Shown: positions 45,171-56,035 of the stretch, piece after piece
Position numbering within the stretch: position 1 is the first letter of the stretch
Layout: every line of letters begins with the position of its first letter
Source of the DNA: Lunularia cruciata
Taxonomy: Eukaryota; Streptophyta; Marchantiopsida; Lunulariales; Lunulariaceae
Direction: 5' to 3'
Assembly (NCBI GenBank): GCA_948567375.1
Contig: OX419757.1
Span: 74,779,836 to 74,843,835, forward strand
DNA length: 64,000 nt
The notes under the pieces: model-generated
The model's database searches: none
What the model saw: the letters and a program-made list of their open reading frames with translations, nothing else
What the model was told of the DNA's origin: nothing
Position numbers and translations under genes: made by a program

Positions 45171-47305
45171 GATTAACCTCAATCCCTTCGATTTCAACCC
45201 AAAATCTACGACTCTCCCACCTTCAACTAGAAATCTCACGAACCAATCATACCGATATCATACCGACTTTGCGTCTTCGCTAACGAGAATTGAGCAAGTG
45301 GAAATATATACTCTCCTGTTGTTTTCATGGCCTGAGACTTGATTTGGGCTCTGAATACTTGTCTTTTTGACCGTCAAGATAACTGCTTGCTCCAAGCCTA
45401 TTTACGGCAACGGCAACAGCGGTTTCTATGGAAGAAGCTACACGCTTCCTGCTTCATGAGTATAGTAGATATTGAATGCGATTGCTGTAGCTGAATATCA
45501 CATACCTTTGAGGTTCTTGTTCTTCCCCTTTCGTTTTGGAGTTAAAGAAGATGCGATATACAATATTTCACTCTCCTAGCTTTGGATTCCAATTATACTG
45601 TGAGATTCAAGCGGGGACAAATCAAGAATGCTCAAGAACACAATCAAAGAACTTTCAAAATCTGCCTTCGATGAGCTCAATCGCATGCAGTAGAGAACAA
45701 AAAGTAATTACTGAAGTACACGATAATCGTGAGACAGTATCACCTTATAGAGAGAACAAGAATAGATTGATGAGGACTCGCGAACAACAGATTCTTGACG
45801 ATATGGGTGCAGTTAATAATCACGAAATGAAGGCCTACCCATGTCGATGATTATTGAAAGGGGTACAGAGAAAAGAAGTGGTAATGAGATTCTTAAGTAC
45901 TTTATCACGAGCTCATTATCACGCTCTAAGAGCAGAAGACATAGTGAAATTGTTGAATGATTTTGAATCGATGAAAACCGAGTGAGATTTATGAAGTCTC
46001 GCAACCAAGCCCATAGACATTTGACCGAACAAAATGAATTGATCATCTAGTAATTGAGTTGATTCACTCCGAACTGGACTTGAAGGTCAATGTCAGTAAA
46101 CAAGTAGAAAGTGCTTGCTATTGCTAGTTTGAGAGTGAAATTTATGGTGAGACCTTTATCAGCTGTAGATTTGTTTGTCGCGGCAGTGTGTCTTTCAAAT
46201 GAGTGCGTATGACTCATAATGAACGAGTTAGAATTTAATTGCCCTTGGCTCTTTAATTCCAAATGATATTGTCCTTTGGATCGATAGCTTTGGACAAATG
46301 AAACGAATGAAACATAAGTGAGCCATAAGGACTCTAGTATTTATGACGTATCCCAAGGCTTGCATACGGACTTGATAACTTGTTCGATGATTTTTGAATG
46401 AGTACAGTATAATCAATACGAGCTCGCCATAATCCCCAGTAGGATTTCTATTTCTGAAGGAATGTGTACTTCTCACCTCCCGTGTTTTGACTCAAGTATC
46501 AAAAAATATGACTTGATGATATTCTGTTCGGCGAGGATGCGGGCACTCCTATGACTTTCCACGAACTTGGACATTCTTCTCCACCGTGCCAAAGATTGGT
46601 GAATCTGATCCTAAAAATAGTGCACACACGTCTTATTTACAGTTAGCATGTCAATCTCGTTTCACAGAAGATCCTGTGTAATCTCATAACACCTGATATG
46701 AAATTATAAAGCGCCATCAACACATTCTTACGGCCTTCTTGAAACCCATTTGCTCACCTTGCGGCTTGCTCACGTTAACACACATGCTAATTTTGAGCAC
46801 AGTGCGGTATTAGTGCCTGTGTCTTGATGGAAATTTTCTCTTTACTGGTCCTGATCGCGAGTTGAATGTTTGGAGAGTTCAAGTCCTACGTAGTGAGAAG
46901 CCCGATCTCGAAACTTATCACCCAGGTTATGTCATCGTTCTAAGACATATTTATGAACAGCAGATCTTCCAGGGGCGAGCCGCCAAACGTGCTGCCGTGT
47001 TCGAAAATCGGCTAGTTTACATGCCGAAAAGGTTTTAAGTGCGGATATATCAAAGGGTTGAGTCATGAAGCTTGGCCACAAGCAATTTAGAGTTCATAAA
47101 GATGAATCTTATTTTTGTGTTTATCCTCTTTCGCGCGCTTTGTGGCTGTGAGCTTTCGGTCCCTGTTTGGCCTTCTCTTAATAAAGCTATGTGTCGCCGT
47201 ACCTTCTACCAAACAAAGGGGACAATGGATTCTCTAAGCACCAGAAAGAAGGCAAAGAAGGAACATGGGAGATCGCTAAGGAGTTTCCCTTATTTGGTTA
47301 TACAG
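45171..47305. other. Intergenic DNA without recognisable genes
   Basis: The longest frames (45536-45850 +, 46228-46476 -, 45813-46046 -) are short and have no domain I recognise. No repeat structure stands out. Confidence 0.4.
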
Positions 47306-47390
47306 TATGCTGGAGAGGGGGAACTCAATCATCCTTTCTCTCTTGTACGGCTTCCCATCCTTCTTGTTTTTCTACGCGGTCGCCGTCTTC
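47306..47390 (+). mobile_element. Partial copy of the ~100-bp retroposon with an internal deletion
   Basis: TCTCTTGTACGGCTTCCCATCC followed by TTTTTCTACGCGGTCGCC is the 3' half of the family. Compared with the others, it lacks GATGGGGTCTT between two CTT words, so one arm of the central hairpin is deleted. The 5' palindrome is absent or unrecognisable. The 111- and 91-residue open frames over this place are its translation and not genes. Confidence 0.55.
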
Positions 47391-48778
47391 CTCTGTTCTC
47401 TCATTAAGATTCCCTGGGTATGGCATTGGATCCATGGTTTTTTTGAGATTTTAATCAATGGGGGAGGCCTTGTACCAAGTACTGTAAGTGATATTGCTGC
47501 AAGATTGAAAATATCCCCTCAAGTACATGTCCAGCATCTCCTAAGACATCGACATGTGAGGCTTTTCTTTCTCACATCATAATTAGAGTTGGAAAACCTC
47601 CCCCATGTTCTAGTGTCATTATCAGCTTCTAGTTCCAGTGTTCCATCATGCCATCAAGAAATTAAGAAGAAGAAGAAGAGGGTTGTTGTATTATATAATT
47701 ATCTAAACATCTTTAGAATAAGCACCATTTCCTGCTCCAAAGCTTTCTACCTTCTTCTATATCTCTAGTATTCTATATATATCACATCTGAGAAAGGAAT
47801 GTTTCCATTGAAGAGTATATGACAACAGCGAGCTTCTAGAAACACAAGAATCTCGTGTCATCCTTGAAAGATTCGGAATATGAGATTCCGCTCAATCCCG
47901 GAGACGAAGAAAGACGAACTCAGCACAGTACAAGTACGTAGCTTCAAGGTCATCTTTCCTTACTTAGGACTAAAGTCGTTTCTGTCGCCTGTTCCATATC
48001 CAAAAAAACTGCTCCTCTAATCGAACTCCAAATATAGAGCTTCGCTAAGGTCTACATCCAGTTTAACTTGGTGTTAGGATAAAATGTTAATTCTGGTTTG
48101 TTTCCAGGTACTCTTGAGAGCAATTTCTCTCTGTGGGGTTTATTTTGCCGGAATGGTCCAAATTTAGACGTTCTTAATCTCTTTGAAACAATTAAAGGAC
48201 AAGGATAAGTATACGACCAATCACAGCTTACTCAGCTTACTTTTTCTTCAAGAGTTGTTGTTCATAGTTACTCCCTCTGTAGCGCCTTATACACCGCAAG
48301 CGAAGTCAGTGTATTTGGCCTGTGATCTAAATAGTGATGACAGGAATTCATAGAGATGGTAACACTTCCCATCATCCTTAAATGTTCACTAGGTAAGCCC
48401 CGTGCATCATGCACCGGTACAAAAGCTCCCAGTATATTACTATTGCGTTCTTGTCATTACATACAAGTTTTCCATTCTCATGTTGCAATTTTTTCCATCC
48501 TGCTCCAGAGGCAATTTGGGACAGACAGAGACAACAGACTACATTGTCTACACTACTACTACAGGTACCTAACCCCACCATCGTAGGGCGACATTCGTTT
48601 TAAACATACGTGAGATTCCTCGTGTCCTTATCGAGGAACCGCAACAGTCTAGAACTTGAAGTTTGAAGCTTCAATCTGCCAAAATCTAATTACAGTCGGC
48701 CCTCTTTAGACGGGGAGCACCGCGAGTTGGTAAAATATTAGGGGGTTTCAGAAATAGTTTTACAAAATTTGCAGAAAT
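47391..48778. other. Intergenic DNA without recognisable genes
   Basis: There are only short frames, some on opposite strands of the same DNA (48356-48586 + and 48378-48581 -). No repeat or motif could be assigned. Confidence 0.4.
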
Positions 48779-48902
48779 ATTTATATTTTTCATATAGATT
48801 ATTATAAAACGTTGACTAAAAAGATAAAGGGTGTGAGCCTATTTATATTTTTCATATAGATTATTATAAAACGTTGACTAAAAAGATAAGGGGTGCGAGC
48901 CG
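48779..48902. repeat. 62-bp direct tandem duplication
   Basis: Unit 1 (48779-48840) and unit 2 (48841-48902) are almost identical, starting ATTTATATTTTTCATATAG and ending near GGGTGTGAGC / GGGTGCGAGC. The near identity suggests a recent duplication. Confidence 0.85.
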
Positions 48903-49372
48903 GAGGAGAAAGGTCCCACTACGGAGTTATGGTGAAGTTCTTTATTATTAGCAAACTCCATAAGAGATGGTTTGTATGAAATAAAGGATATGGGGAGTTT
49001 TCCCTCGTCATGCCCAAACATATTAATTACACTTTAGGGTTAATAAGGTGCCTTGTTTAGGTTAGGGTGAATGTGGTGGCCACTGAAGGGGGTGATGAAT
49101 ATGGGTTGATGTACAAGAACACAAATGAACCGTGCAAGATGGCAAAATGAATGAGGAGGACAAAATGAGTGAGGAGGACGAGAAAGAGAAAATTGACCAT
49201 GGTGTGGGAAGATTTGAGTGCGGGTTGTGTGAAGGTTGGAAGGGGGAGTGAATTCTTTTGAAGCACGACCCAAAATCCTCAATTTCATTATTCAAAAATT
49301 CTTTGTTCAACTACTACAAGTTACAAAATGAAATTCTTATCTTGCTCTCTTGTTTAGTGTGTAGAGAAGCGA

Positions 49373-49530
49373 GATTGAAGTGAGAAGTGTAGAGCATGCC
49401 GAGCAGGTGTTATCTTTGGTGATTCAAGAATTGAGAATAGAAATTCAAGTGAGAACTATAGAGCATGCCGAGCAGGTGTATCTTTGGTGGTTCAAGAATT
49501 GAGTCAAGTAGAACATGCCAAGAAGGAGCA
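49373..49530. repeat. Imperfect tandem repeat, ~70-bp unit
   Basis: Two units at 49373-49435 and 49444-49503 share AGAGCATGCCGAGCAGGTGT and TTCAAGAATTGAG. A third, shorter one follows with TAGAACATGCCAAGAAGGAG. Just before it, 49040-49310 contains overlapping Ser/His-rich frames on - with no domain. Confidence 0.65.
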
Positions 49531-49583
49531 CTCGTATAGAACTAACTAGAAACATTAAAAAATGTATACAATGGATTATATAA

Positions 49584-50660
49584 TAAGATTTGGAGATCTC
49601 ACTGCAAAGACTAGAAGATGAAGATGAGGAAGTAGAAGGAGATTTAGATATGCTACAATTATTGATTAGTGGATGGGAATATGCACATATCCATAGATAT
49701 CTGGAACACCAAGTTACTTATCCTTGTAGTCAAGAACTTGTGAGAAAGTATTTTGAAAATCTAGATGTAAAGGACTTTTGCAAACTTACTAGAATGGATG
49801 TTGATTCCTTTTAAACATTAGTAGATTTGATTAAAGCGCACACTATTTTTGAAAAAAACTACCAAAGGAAGCAAACACCGTTGTTGATCCAAGTAGCTCT
49901 AGCTTTGGATATAATGGAGCTTGTGTTGCACAAGGGTTAAATATTTGGGGCATTAGTGCAGGTTCAACAATTGCCTTTATAGATAGAGTTTTGACTGCCA
50001 TATTAGATTTGATGAGGATGCAAGTTGTGTGGCTTGAGCACTAGGAGAGGAGGAGGATATTTGCTGTTTTTGGTTGTGTTAGTTTGGTAGATGGAACCCA
50101 TTTCCTCTTGTTGCTCAACCCACCATGGATGGAGAATCTTTTCACCCAAAAAGGTTCATATTCCATAAATGCCCAATGATTTGTGATGATAAAAAGAGAA
50201 TTATACATTTTACAAGAGGTAAATGTTTTATATTTTGCTTTGTTTCTTTTAAATTTAATTTGCATTGGCACTCCTCTTTGTACATTTTCAAGATTTTATT
50301 AAAGGTTAGATTTGATTCTTTTTATTTGCAAGAATGACATGTCATGTCACAACATGACTTGTTTGAAAAAATCATCATAGTGGAATGATTTGAATTAGAG
50401 ACAAGGATGTAGTAGTTTTGAGGCCAAATAGTACCTTTTACGTGATTCAAGGTATGTACCCATGCATCACCCAGTCCCAAATTTCAAGCAGGCCCAAATA
50501 GAGGACAAGCAAGAGTTCAACAATATTTGGCAAAATCAAGGGTGATAAATGAGCATTATATAAGAGAATTGAAAGCTAGATGGTATTCTCTTTGTGAGCT
50601 AAGAGTGCAACTTCAAGACAATAGAAGAAATGCATATTTATTATTTTAATGTGTTTCAAT
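49584..50660 (+). pseudogene. PIF/Harbinger-type DDE transposase (HARBI1/ALP1-like), decayed
   Basis: Reading + across frame changes gives an N-terminal stretch FCKLTRMDVDSF, then LVDLIKAHTIFEKNY, as in plant Harbinger transposases. First catalytic Asp: LVDGTH (50084-50101; family consensus aiDGTH). Second: DSRYVPMHHPVPNFKQAQ (from 50444; consensus GDSaYP). Third, Glu, in RVINEHYIRELKARWYSL (GAG at 50551-50553; consensus R-vvE..fG.LK.R). The order and spacing are right. A TAA after DVDSF (49812), a TAG near 50043 and several frameshifts inactivate it. Harbinger elements cut and paste with a 3-bp TWA target. No terminal inverted repeats were located. Confidence 0.75.
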
Positions 50661-51551
50661 GTGTATTATTACATAATTTTTTAATCAAAAGGTCAGATTT
50701 TTGGTCAAAAGACAATAGTGGATTTATTGAGGAAACTCTAATACATTAAGAAATGTCTTTGAATGGAATGGAACTCAATAGAGAAGAAAGTAGGTCAAGT
50801 GTGATGCAACAATGCCTTATTCACCACCTCAATGATATACTCAAATGAGAATATGTTTCTCTATAATGAAAATATCATTCTTCAATTCTTCATATCTTGT
50901 AATGTTTCTAAAACAATTTCCCATTTTCATATGCATATCCCTTGACAAACACCAAGTTTGCAAAAGATTATGTTGCTCCCTTGACCTTGATAGGATCTTA
51001 TGTAAGAATGCAAGAAGGTGCTTGGGGATGCCCGATGTACACTTGTAGGCACTTGGTGTTGCCCAATAAAAACTGGAAATTGTCGGATGGCGCTCAATGT
51101 CACCCAATTGTAATATTCCGAGGACAAGAAAACTCTTCAAGAGAGATACACGAGAGAAAACACAGGTTTCACACTCAATACTCCAATGCCCCAAAGGAGC
51201 ACCTTCTCTTTATTATAAAGCCAAAGAGTATCTCTTCCAAGAAAGCTCCACCATAGGATTAGGTGCATGGATACGTGACCTGTCAGCAAGCTCCACCCTT
51301 AGATTACTTGCTTAGATGGATGACATGTTGGCCCTAGTCCCATCTAGTTAGTCAAACAGGCTTTGATCATAGGGAATCTTTAGGGAATCTTCTTGTAAGA
51401 ATCATAGAATCATGTGGTGAGGTACCATTGGAAATCTCTTTGCAAGACAAACTAAGGGGGAGGGAAGGCCAGCCCTTCCTCTATTGATAGGGAGAATTCG
51501 CACATTTTTTAAGGCCTAATTCATCCGTTTAGGCCTCCAAAATTGCCTCCA
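50661..51551. other. Non-coding DNA downstream of the transposase
   Basis: The frames at 50841-51194 (-) and 50942-51256 (+) overlap on opposite strands and have no domain. G-rich words such as GGATGGCGCTCAATGTCACCC recur in related form near 51880 and 52950, suggesting one degenerate dispersed repeat. Confidence 0.4.
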
Positions 51552-51853
51552 AAGTTTTCAAGCCTATTTTGGCTTTTGCCCTATTAGTAGAAGTAATCCT
51601 TTGGTGATACTTCTATCTGATCTATGTTATCCATCATGTGTAACATCCTTCCAAATATCACCACCCCAAGCTTCACCTCTAGATCATATGCCTAGCTATT
51701 GATTCTAAGTTTCCAAGCATGTTTGGGTTTTGGCCTATTGTATAAATACTCTTTTGGTGATACTTCTATCTGATGTACTTAGTCCATCTTGTATAACATC
51801 CTTCCAGATGTTACAAACCAAATTTCATCTCTAGATCATCTATCTAGCTATTG
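51552..51853. repeat. Imperfect tandem duplication, ~150-bp unit
   Basis: Units at 51552-51705 and 51706-51853 share TTTTGGTGATACTTCTATCTG-like text, AACATCCTTCCA, CATCTCTAGATCAT and TAGCTATTG in the same order, with scattered substitutions. They were most likely part of a larger old repeat. Confidence 0.65.
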
Positions 51854-53021
51854 GTATTACACCAATGTAAATTGGAAGTCGTTGGATGGCATTGGGTGAT
51901 GCCTAGTGTGCTCTAGAAGACATTGGATAGCGCTACATGGCCATTTTTATATTGGTTGGTAAGGGTGGCACCGGTCAATGCCGACAAGCATTGGGAGCCA
52001 CCGGTTTTGGGGTTAACATTTGGCTTGTGTTTGTCTTGTCATTGTGCAATGGTGATTGGAGGCGCTCCTTCTCTAAAGTAATGGTCAGGTGTGCCGGTTG
52101 ACAACGTGGCATGCTGCATGTTTTTGAGAGCAAAAGTAGTTTTTGATAGAAGTGAGAAGTGAAAGGAGAGCAAGCGCAAGTGCAAGTGAGAAGAGAGCAA
52201 GGTGCACAAGAATTCTCTTAAACAAATTTCCTCCCAATTCCTACATTTCCTATAGTATCCATAGAGAAATCTAGGGTTATGAGAAGATTGTTGATGGTGA
52301 AGACATGAAGAATACTCAAGAAGGAGACTAACTAATTGGATTTAATACCATTCAACACCCAATGGACTTCATAAAATAGTGTTGGATGGATAAACATCAA
52401 ATTTGAACTACTCTAGTTGGAATCAAGGAGGTCAATCTTGATATAATTAGCCTCAAAATTACCCTTGACCTATAGTACCCACGTCTAGAGGTATAATTCT
52501 TTCCTTCCTCAATTATTTTTCTCTATTTCCTCTAGTATGAAAATTTTCAATCTTTATTTCTATTTTTCTTTCACTTTTAGGAGTCTCAGTTATTAGTACC
52601 CATGTGCATCACTCGGTGCCAATTATGTTTGTCTTGCAATGCCTCCTCATATCTCCCCATGCCTCCTTGCATCACCAAGCCTTTTGTCTCGTAGTGTTAA
52701 AGAGTGTCACTCAGTACCGCTGCAACATTCTTTGAATTTTACTTGTCTTGCAATGGTGCTCAGAGCTGCTGCACCTACTTTGTAGCATTGGCGGGCACCC
52801 ATTCATAGCATTGGGCATTACTCCATGCTCTACGTCACCACGCCAAGCGCCACAGCAACTGTCCACCAGCACCGGTGAGCATCACCACATAGTAATCTCT
52901 CCTGAAAAGCTTGTTTTGGAGTGGCATCCTTCCCCTTCTTTTCTGTCCAAGGGTGCCATTGGGTGGCACCAACATCTTTGTGTATGAAGAATGAGGTTTA
53001 AGTTTTTTTTCTTGGTGGTTT
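51854..53021. other. Repeat-like DNA with recurrent CATTGGG/GGTGGCAC words
   Basis: There is no gene. Words such as GGCATTGGGTGATGCC (about 51880), AGCATTGGGAGCCACCGG (about 51990) and GCCATTGGGTGGCACCAAC (about 52950) recur and can form short hairpins. It could be the LTR or untranslated region of an unrecognised element. Confidence 0.35.
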
Positions 53022-53690
53022 TTGCAAGTTCTTCCATATATTGAGTTTGTGAGTTCTTGGGACAAGAATTCTTGCACAAGTTTGGTCAAAGGGAGGCAAT
53101 TTCAATCGACAATGGATATAGTTAGAGATGCCCTTGCCATGACAAGGGAGAGGATACAAAGATGGAGGTTTGTTCCTTACACAAGTCTTTCAGATTGGTT
53201 TCCACAAAGGGATAGGGTTGCAAAGAGGTATCTTGCAAGGCAATGTGTGTATCTTGCTTTTAGGGCTTTCTTCCAATTGATGGGTGCACTTGTGGCACCA
53301 ACTATTTGGCCCAAGATTGTACATGGGCATTTGGTTCTCAACACCAAGACAAAGTTGAGGATATTTGGTATGGAGGATTATAATTGAGGGGAGTTAGCAT
53401 TTTGAGCTATCATTGCTGAGGTGGTGAGTTTACAAAGCCAATTGAGGAGATCTAAAGGGCAGGTTTAGAGTCACCTTCCTTGGATGGATACCCACTCATC
53501 TTTTTGTGGAGAGAGGTTTCATTCTTGAGGAGGAAGTGATGTGTATGAGTGATGGAAAGGAGGAGATTATACGCAATAAAAAGGATAATGATTATCATGG
53601 ATGCAAAGATTGAATGGATGCAAAGAATGAAGATGAGGACAAGAGCGTTGATGATGGGGAGGATGAGGATGGTGAGTGATTGATTAGATT
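53022..53690 (+). pseudogene. Unrecognised decayed reading frame with an acidic C-terminal tail
   Basis: The 121-residue open frame 53022-53387 reads in part WFPQRDRVAKRYLARQCVYL and FFQLMGALVAPTIWPKI. After a stop and frame changes, the same strand continues with FLGWIPTHLFVERGF and an Asp/Glu-rich end (EDEDKSVDDGEDEDGE). The composition is protein-like (no shadow frame on - of comparable quality). I do not recognise the family. Given the setting, it is probably part of a transposon or a captured gene fragment. Confidence 0.35.
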
Positions 53691-54109
53691 TGAGTTTTGG
53701 CATATTTTTGTATGTTTTTATTGTTTGAAAATGTACAAAGTTCTATCATATATACCATAATTAAATTTAAATAAATAAGTTAATTTAACATCTCTTAATT
53801 AATGAACTTGTGTATTTACTTGACTCAAAAGTGAGGTTTACTTGATAGATGATTACATGTACCTACTTGTGAACAAGTGTTCAACAGATTTGTGTTGAGA
53901 CACATGCCTTACTAGTAGTGAGGTTATGTCATAATAGTTTTAGGGAGAGAGTTCTTTCTCCATCTTCATCCTTTGAGATAGCTCATTCTCTCTCTTCTTC
54001 CTCTTCTCTCCTTTCTCAATCCATGGACAAGGAACCTCACCTACGCACTTCAGATTTCCTTCACCCTCTTCTTGTTTTATTAACATCACACATGTTTTAG
54101 ATTATTGTG

Positions 54110-54603
54110 TTTGAGTGGTTGAGACTTTGAGTTGAGCAGGAGAGGCAATTGGAGTCTAGAGGAGCAAGAGAGGTTAGTGCTTGAGAGTGAGAGTAGATTT
54201 GAGATTGTAGAAGAGCAAGAGAGATTAGTGCTTGAGCGTGAGAGTAGATTGGAGAGCTTTGAGAAGCAAGGTAGATTGTTAGTAGATAAAGAGAGACTCC
54301 TTTGTAAGCAAGATGATGCTCTTGTTGCAGAGGAGGAGAAGCATATGACTTTTATTACTTATGAGATGGAGAGAGCAAGATAAGCTGACTTGGATTTGGA
54401 CATCTTAGGTGCCACTGCCATGGCTGAGGGTTATAGGATCCAATTACAGAGTCAGGCATGAGAGTTAGCATTTACTATGGAGAGATGCAAGAGTGCGCAT
54501 GTTCAAGTAGAGGAGAGTGAGAGTAGTCTAGCTCAAGTGAGGGCTTGTGTGGTTTATCTTGAATTGAGACTATGCACTATTGCTCACGAGACCCAAACCT
54601 AAA
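54110..54603 (+). pseudogene. Coiled-coil protein fragment with internal repeats, unrecognised
   Basis: The + frame from about 54110 contains repeated units of the type EEQERLVLE(S/R)ESR(F/L)E, then QGRLLVDKERLL and MERAR. After an in-frame TAA at 54380-54382 it continues with ADLDLDILGATAMAEGYRIQ, then SAHVQVEESESSLAQVRA. The heptad-like Leu/Glu/Arg pattern predicts a long coiled coil. Such proteins are common as Gag-like or structural parts of mobile elements, but no assignment can be made. Confidence 0.4.
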
Positions 54604-55610
54604 CCCCCAATGAGATGTAGACCTAGACCGATGCCACCCTTGTGATAGATGCCACCCATGTGTTGTGACTCAAGAGACCTAAAATTTTGCCTCCCATTCC
54701 TTACCTCACAGTATGGAGACTTAGGGGACTAAAACTGAGTTTAGAGAGATGTTTTGTCTATCAAGAGAGTATATTTCACATATTATCTTCCTAAGCTTCC
54801 TATAAAAGAAAGATTATTTTTATGGATGTTACTTTTTTGGCATCATTATGGCTTCATGGTAGCACCAATCTCCATGCATGGGAGAGTTAGATTGCTAAGC
54901 ATAGTTGGTGCTCTCACACACAATCATGGCTTGTAGGGTGGGTAGCACATCCTGGTGTTTGCTGTTTCATCTAGTTCTATTTGCTATGCTTTGAGGTTAT
55001 CTTGTGTATAGATCTTACTCCGGATGGAGTGTAGTGTTGCTATGGAGCATGTGGTAGTGGTCAGAACTCCCAGTGGGAGTTCACACCGGGTCTCACTTCA
55101 TGGCATATTTTTTTTTTGTAAATGTCCAATGAGATGATGAGTTTAGAGGACTTAGAATTAGATCATATAAGCATCTCACTTCATTAGGTTTACCTCTTAG
55201 TAATCTTTTGATCCTAAATAGTTATGCACTCTCTTACTATAGGAACCATCCACATGGTGCTATCCATCCTACCCACTTCCATCCTTATAGGGTAGAGAGA
55301 ACATCATATACTTGGTCATTTTGACCTTTTGATGAGTGCTTTGGATAGATTTTTCCATGATGATAGGCTTGTTGTTAGTTGGGCAGAAGAGGCGTGGACA
55401 TCCATTAGATTTAGTTCTTATATTAGTGACCCATATTCCCTTCTTGCTAGCAAAATCAGGCACCAACAATTGGATGAGAGCAATTGGTGTCTTTGGTGGT
55501 CATTGAGTCCATTTCAACATCATGTATACCATCGTAGACTTGAGGATGTAGTAGCAACACTTGGACAACATGTTTCATCTCCCTTTTCTTCTTCACCATC
55601 TTCTCCTCTA
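54604..55610 (+). pseudogene. Possible continuation of an unrecognised element, cut off by LTR5
   Basis: The + strand shows protein-like pieces separated by stops: LPKLPIKERLFLWMLLFWHHYG (54780-54850), and MSALDRFFHDDRLVVSWAEE followed by YSLLASKIRHQQLDE (55332-55480), ending in a Ser/Pro-rich run directly before LTR5. The LTR insertion truncates it. No domain is recognised. It may belong to the same unit as the coiled-coil fragment upstream. Confidence 0.35.
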
Positions 55611-56035
55611 TGTAAAAGACCAAGACCAAGGAGAGAAATAGAAGAATGGAAACTCACATTGGGACACTTGAATGAGGGAAAACTCCGAATGCCTAGCATG
55701 AGCTTTGGCTTTGGTATTTATAGGTAGTATACAAGGCCCTTGAGAAGCTTCTCAAGGAGCTTCCTTGAGCCACTTTCTTAGATTGCAAGCCAAGTTAACT
55801 AGTAATCTTCTCAAGAAGGTTCCTTCTAGAAGCCGCCTACTTTGCATGCAAGCTAAGCTAGTTAGAAGCTTCTAGAAGCTTCTTTCTAAAAGCTACCTGC
55901 TTGGAGCACAAGTTAACTAGTTGGGAAGCTTCCCAAGAAAATTCCTAGATGCTTTTGGAATATTCTAGGCTAATTTGGCATATTTTCTACTTCATTAGCC
56001 TTACTAACTACGTCGTTGAACTCCATATTGTTACA
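55611..56035 (-). repeat. Chromovirus LTR5, 3' LTR of copy C
   Basis: It is complete from TGTAAAAGACCAAGACC to CCATATTGTTACA (425 bp). A perfect four-unit heat-shock-element array, GAAGCTTCTAGAAGCTTC, lies at 55865-55882. Internal-domain sequence follows on the right. Confidence 0.88.

Noticed and set aside
47072-47582. Overlapping 87-111 residue + frames
   Set aside because: Their text is the translation of the ~100-bp retroposon copy and flanks, with no domain.
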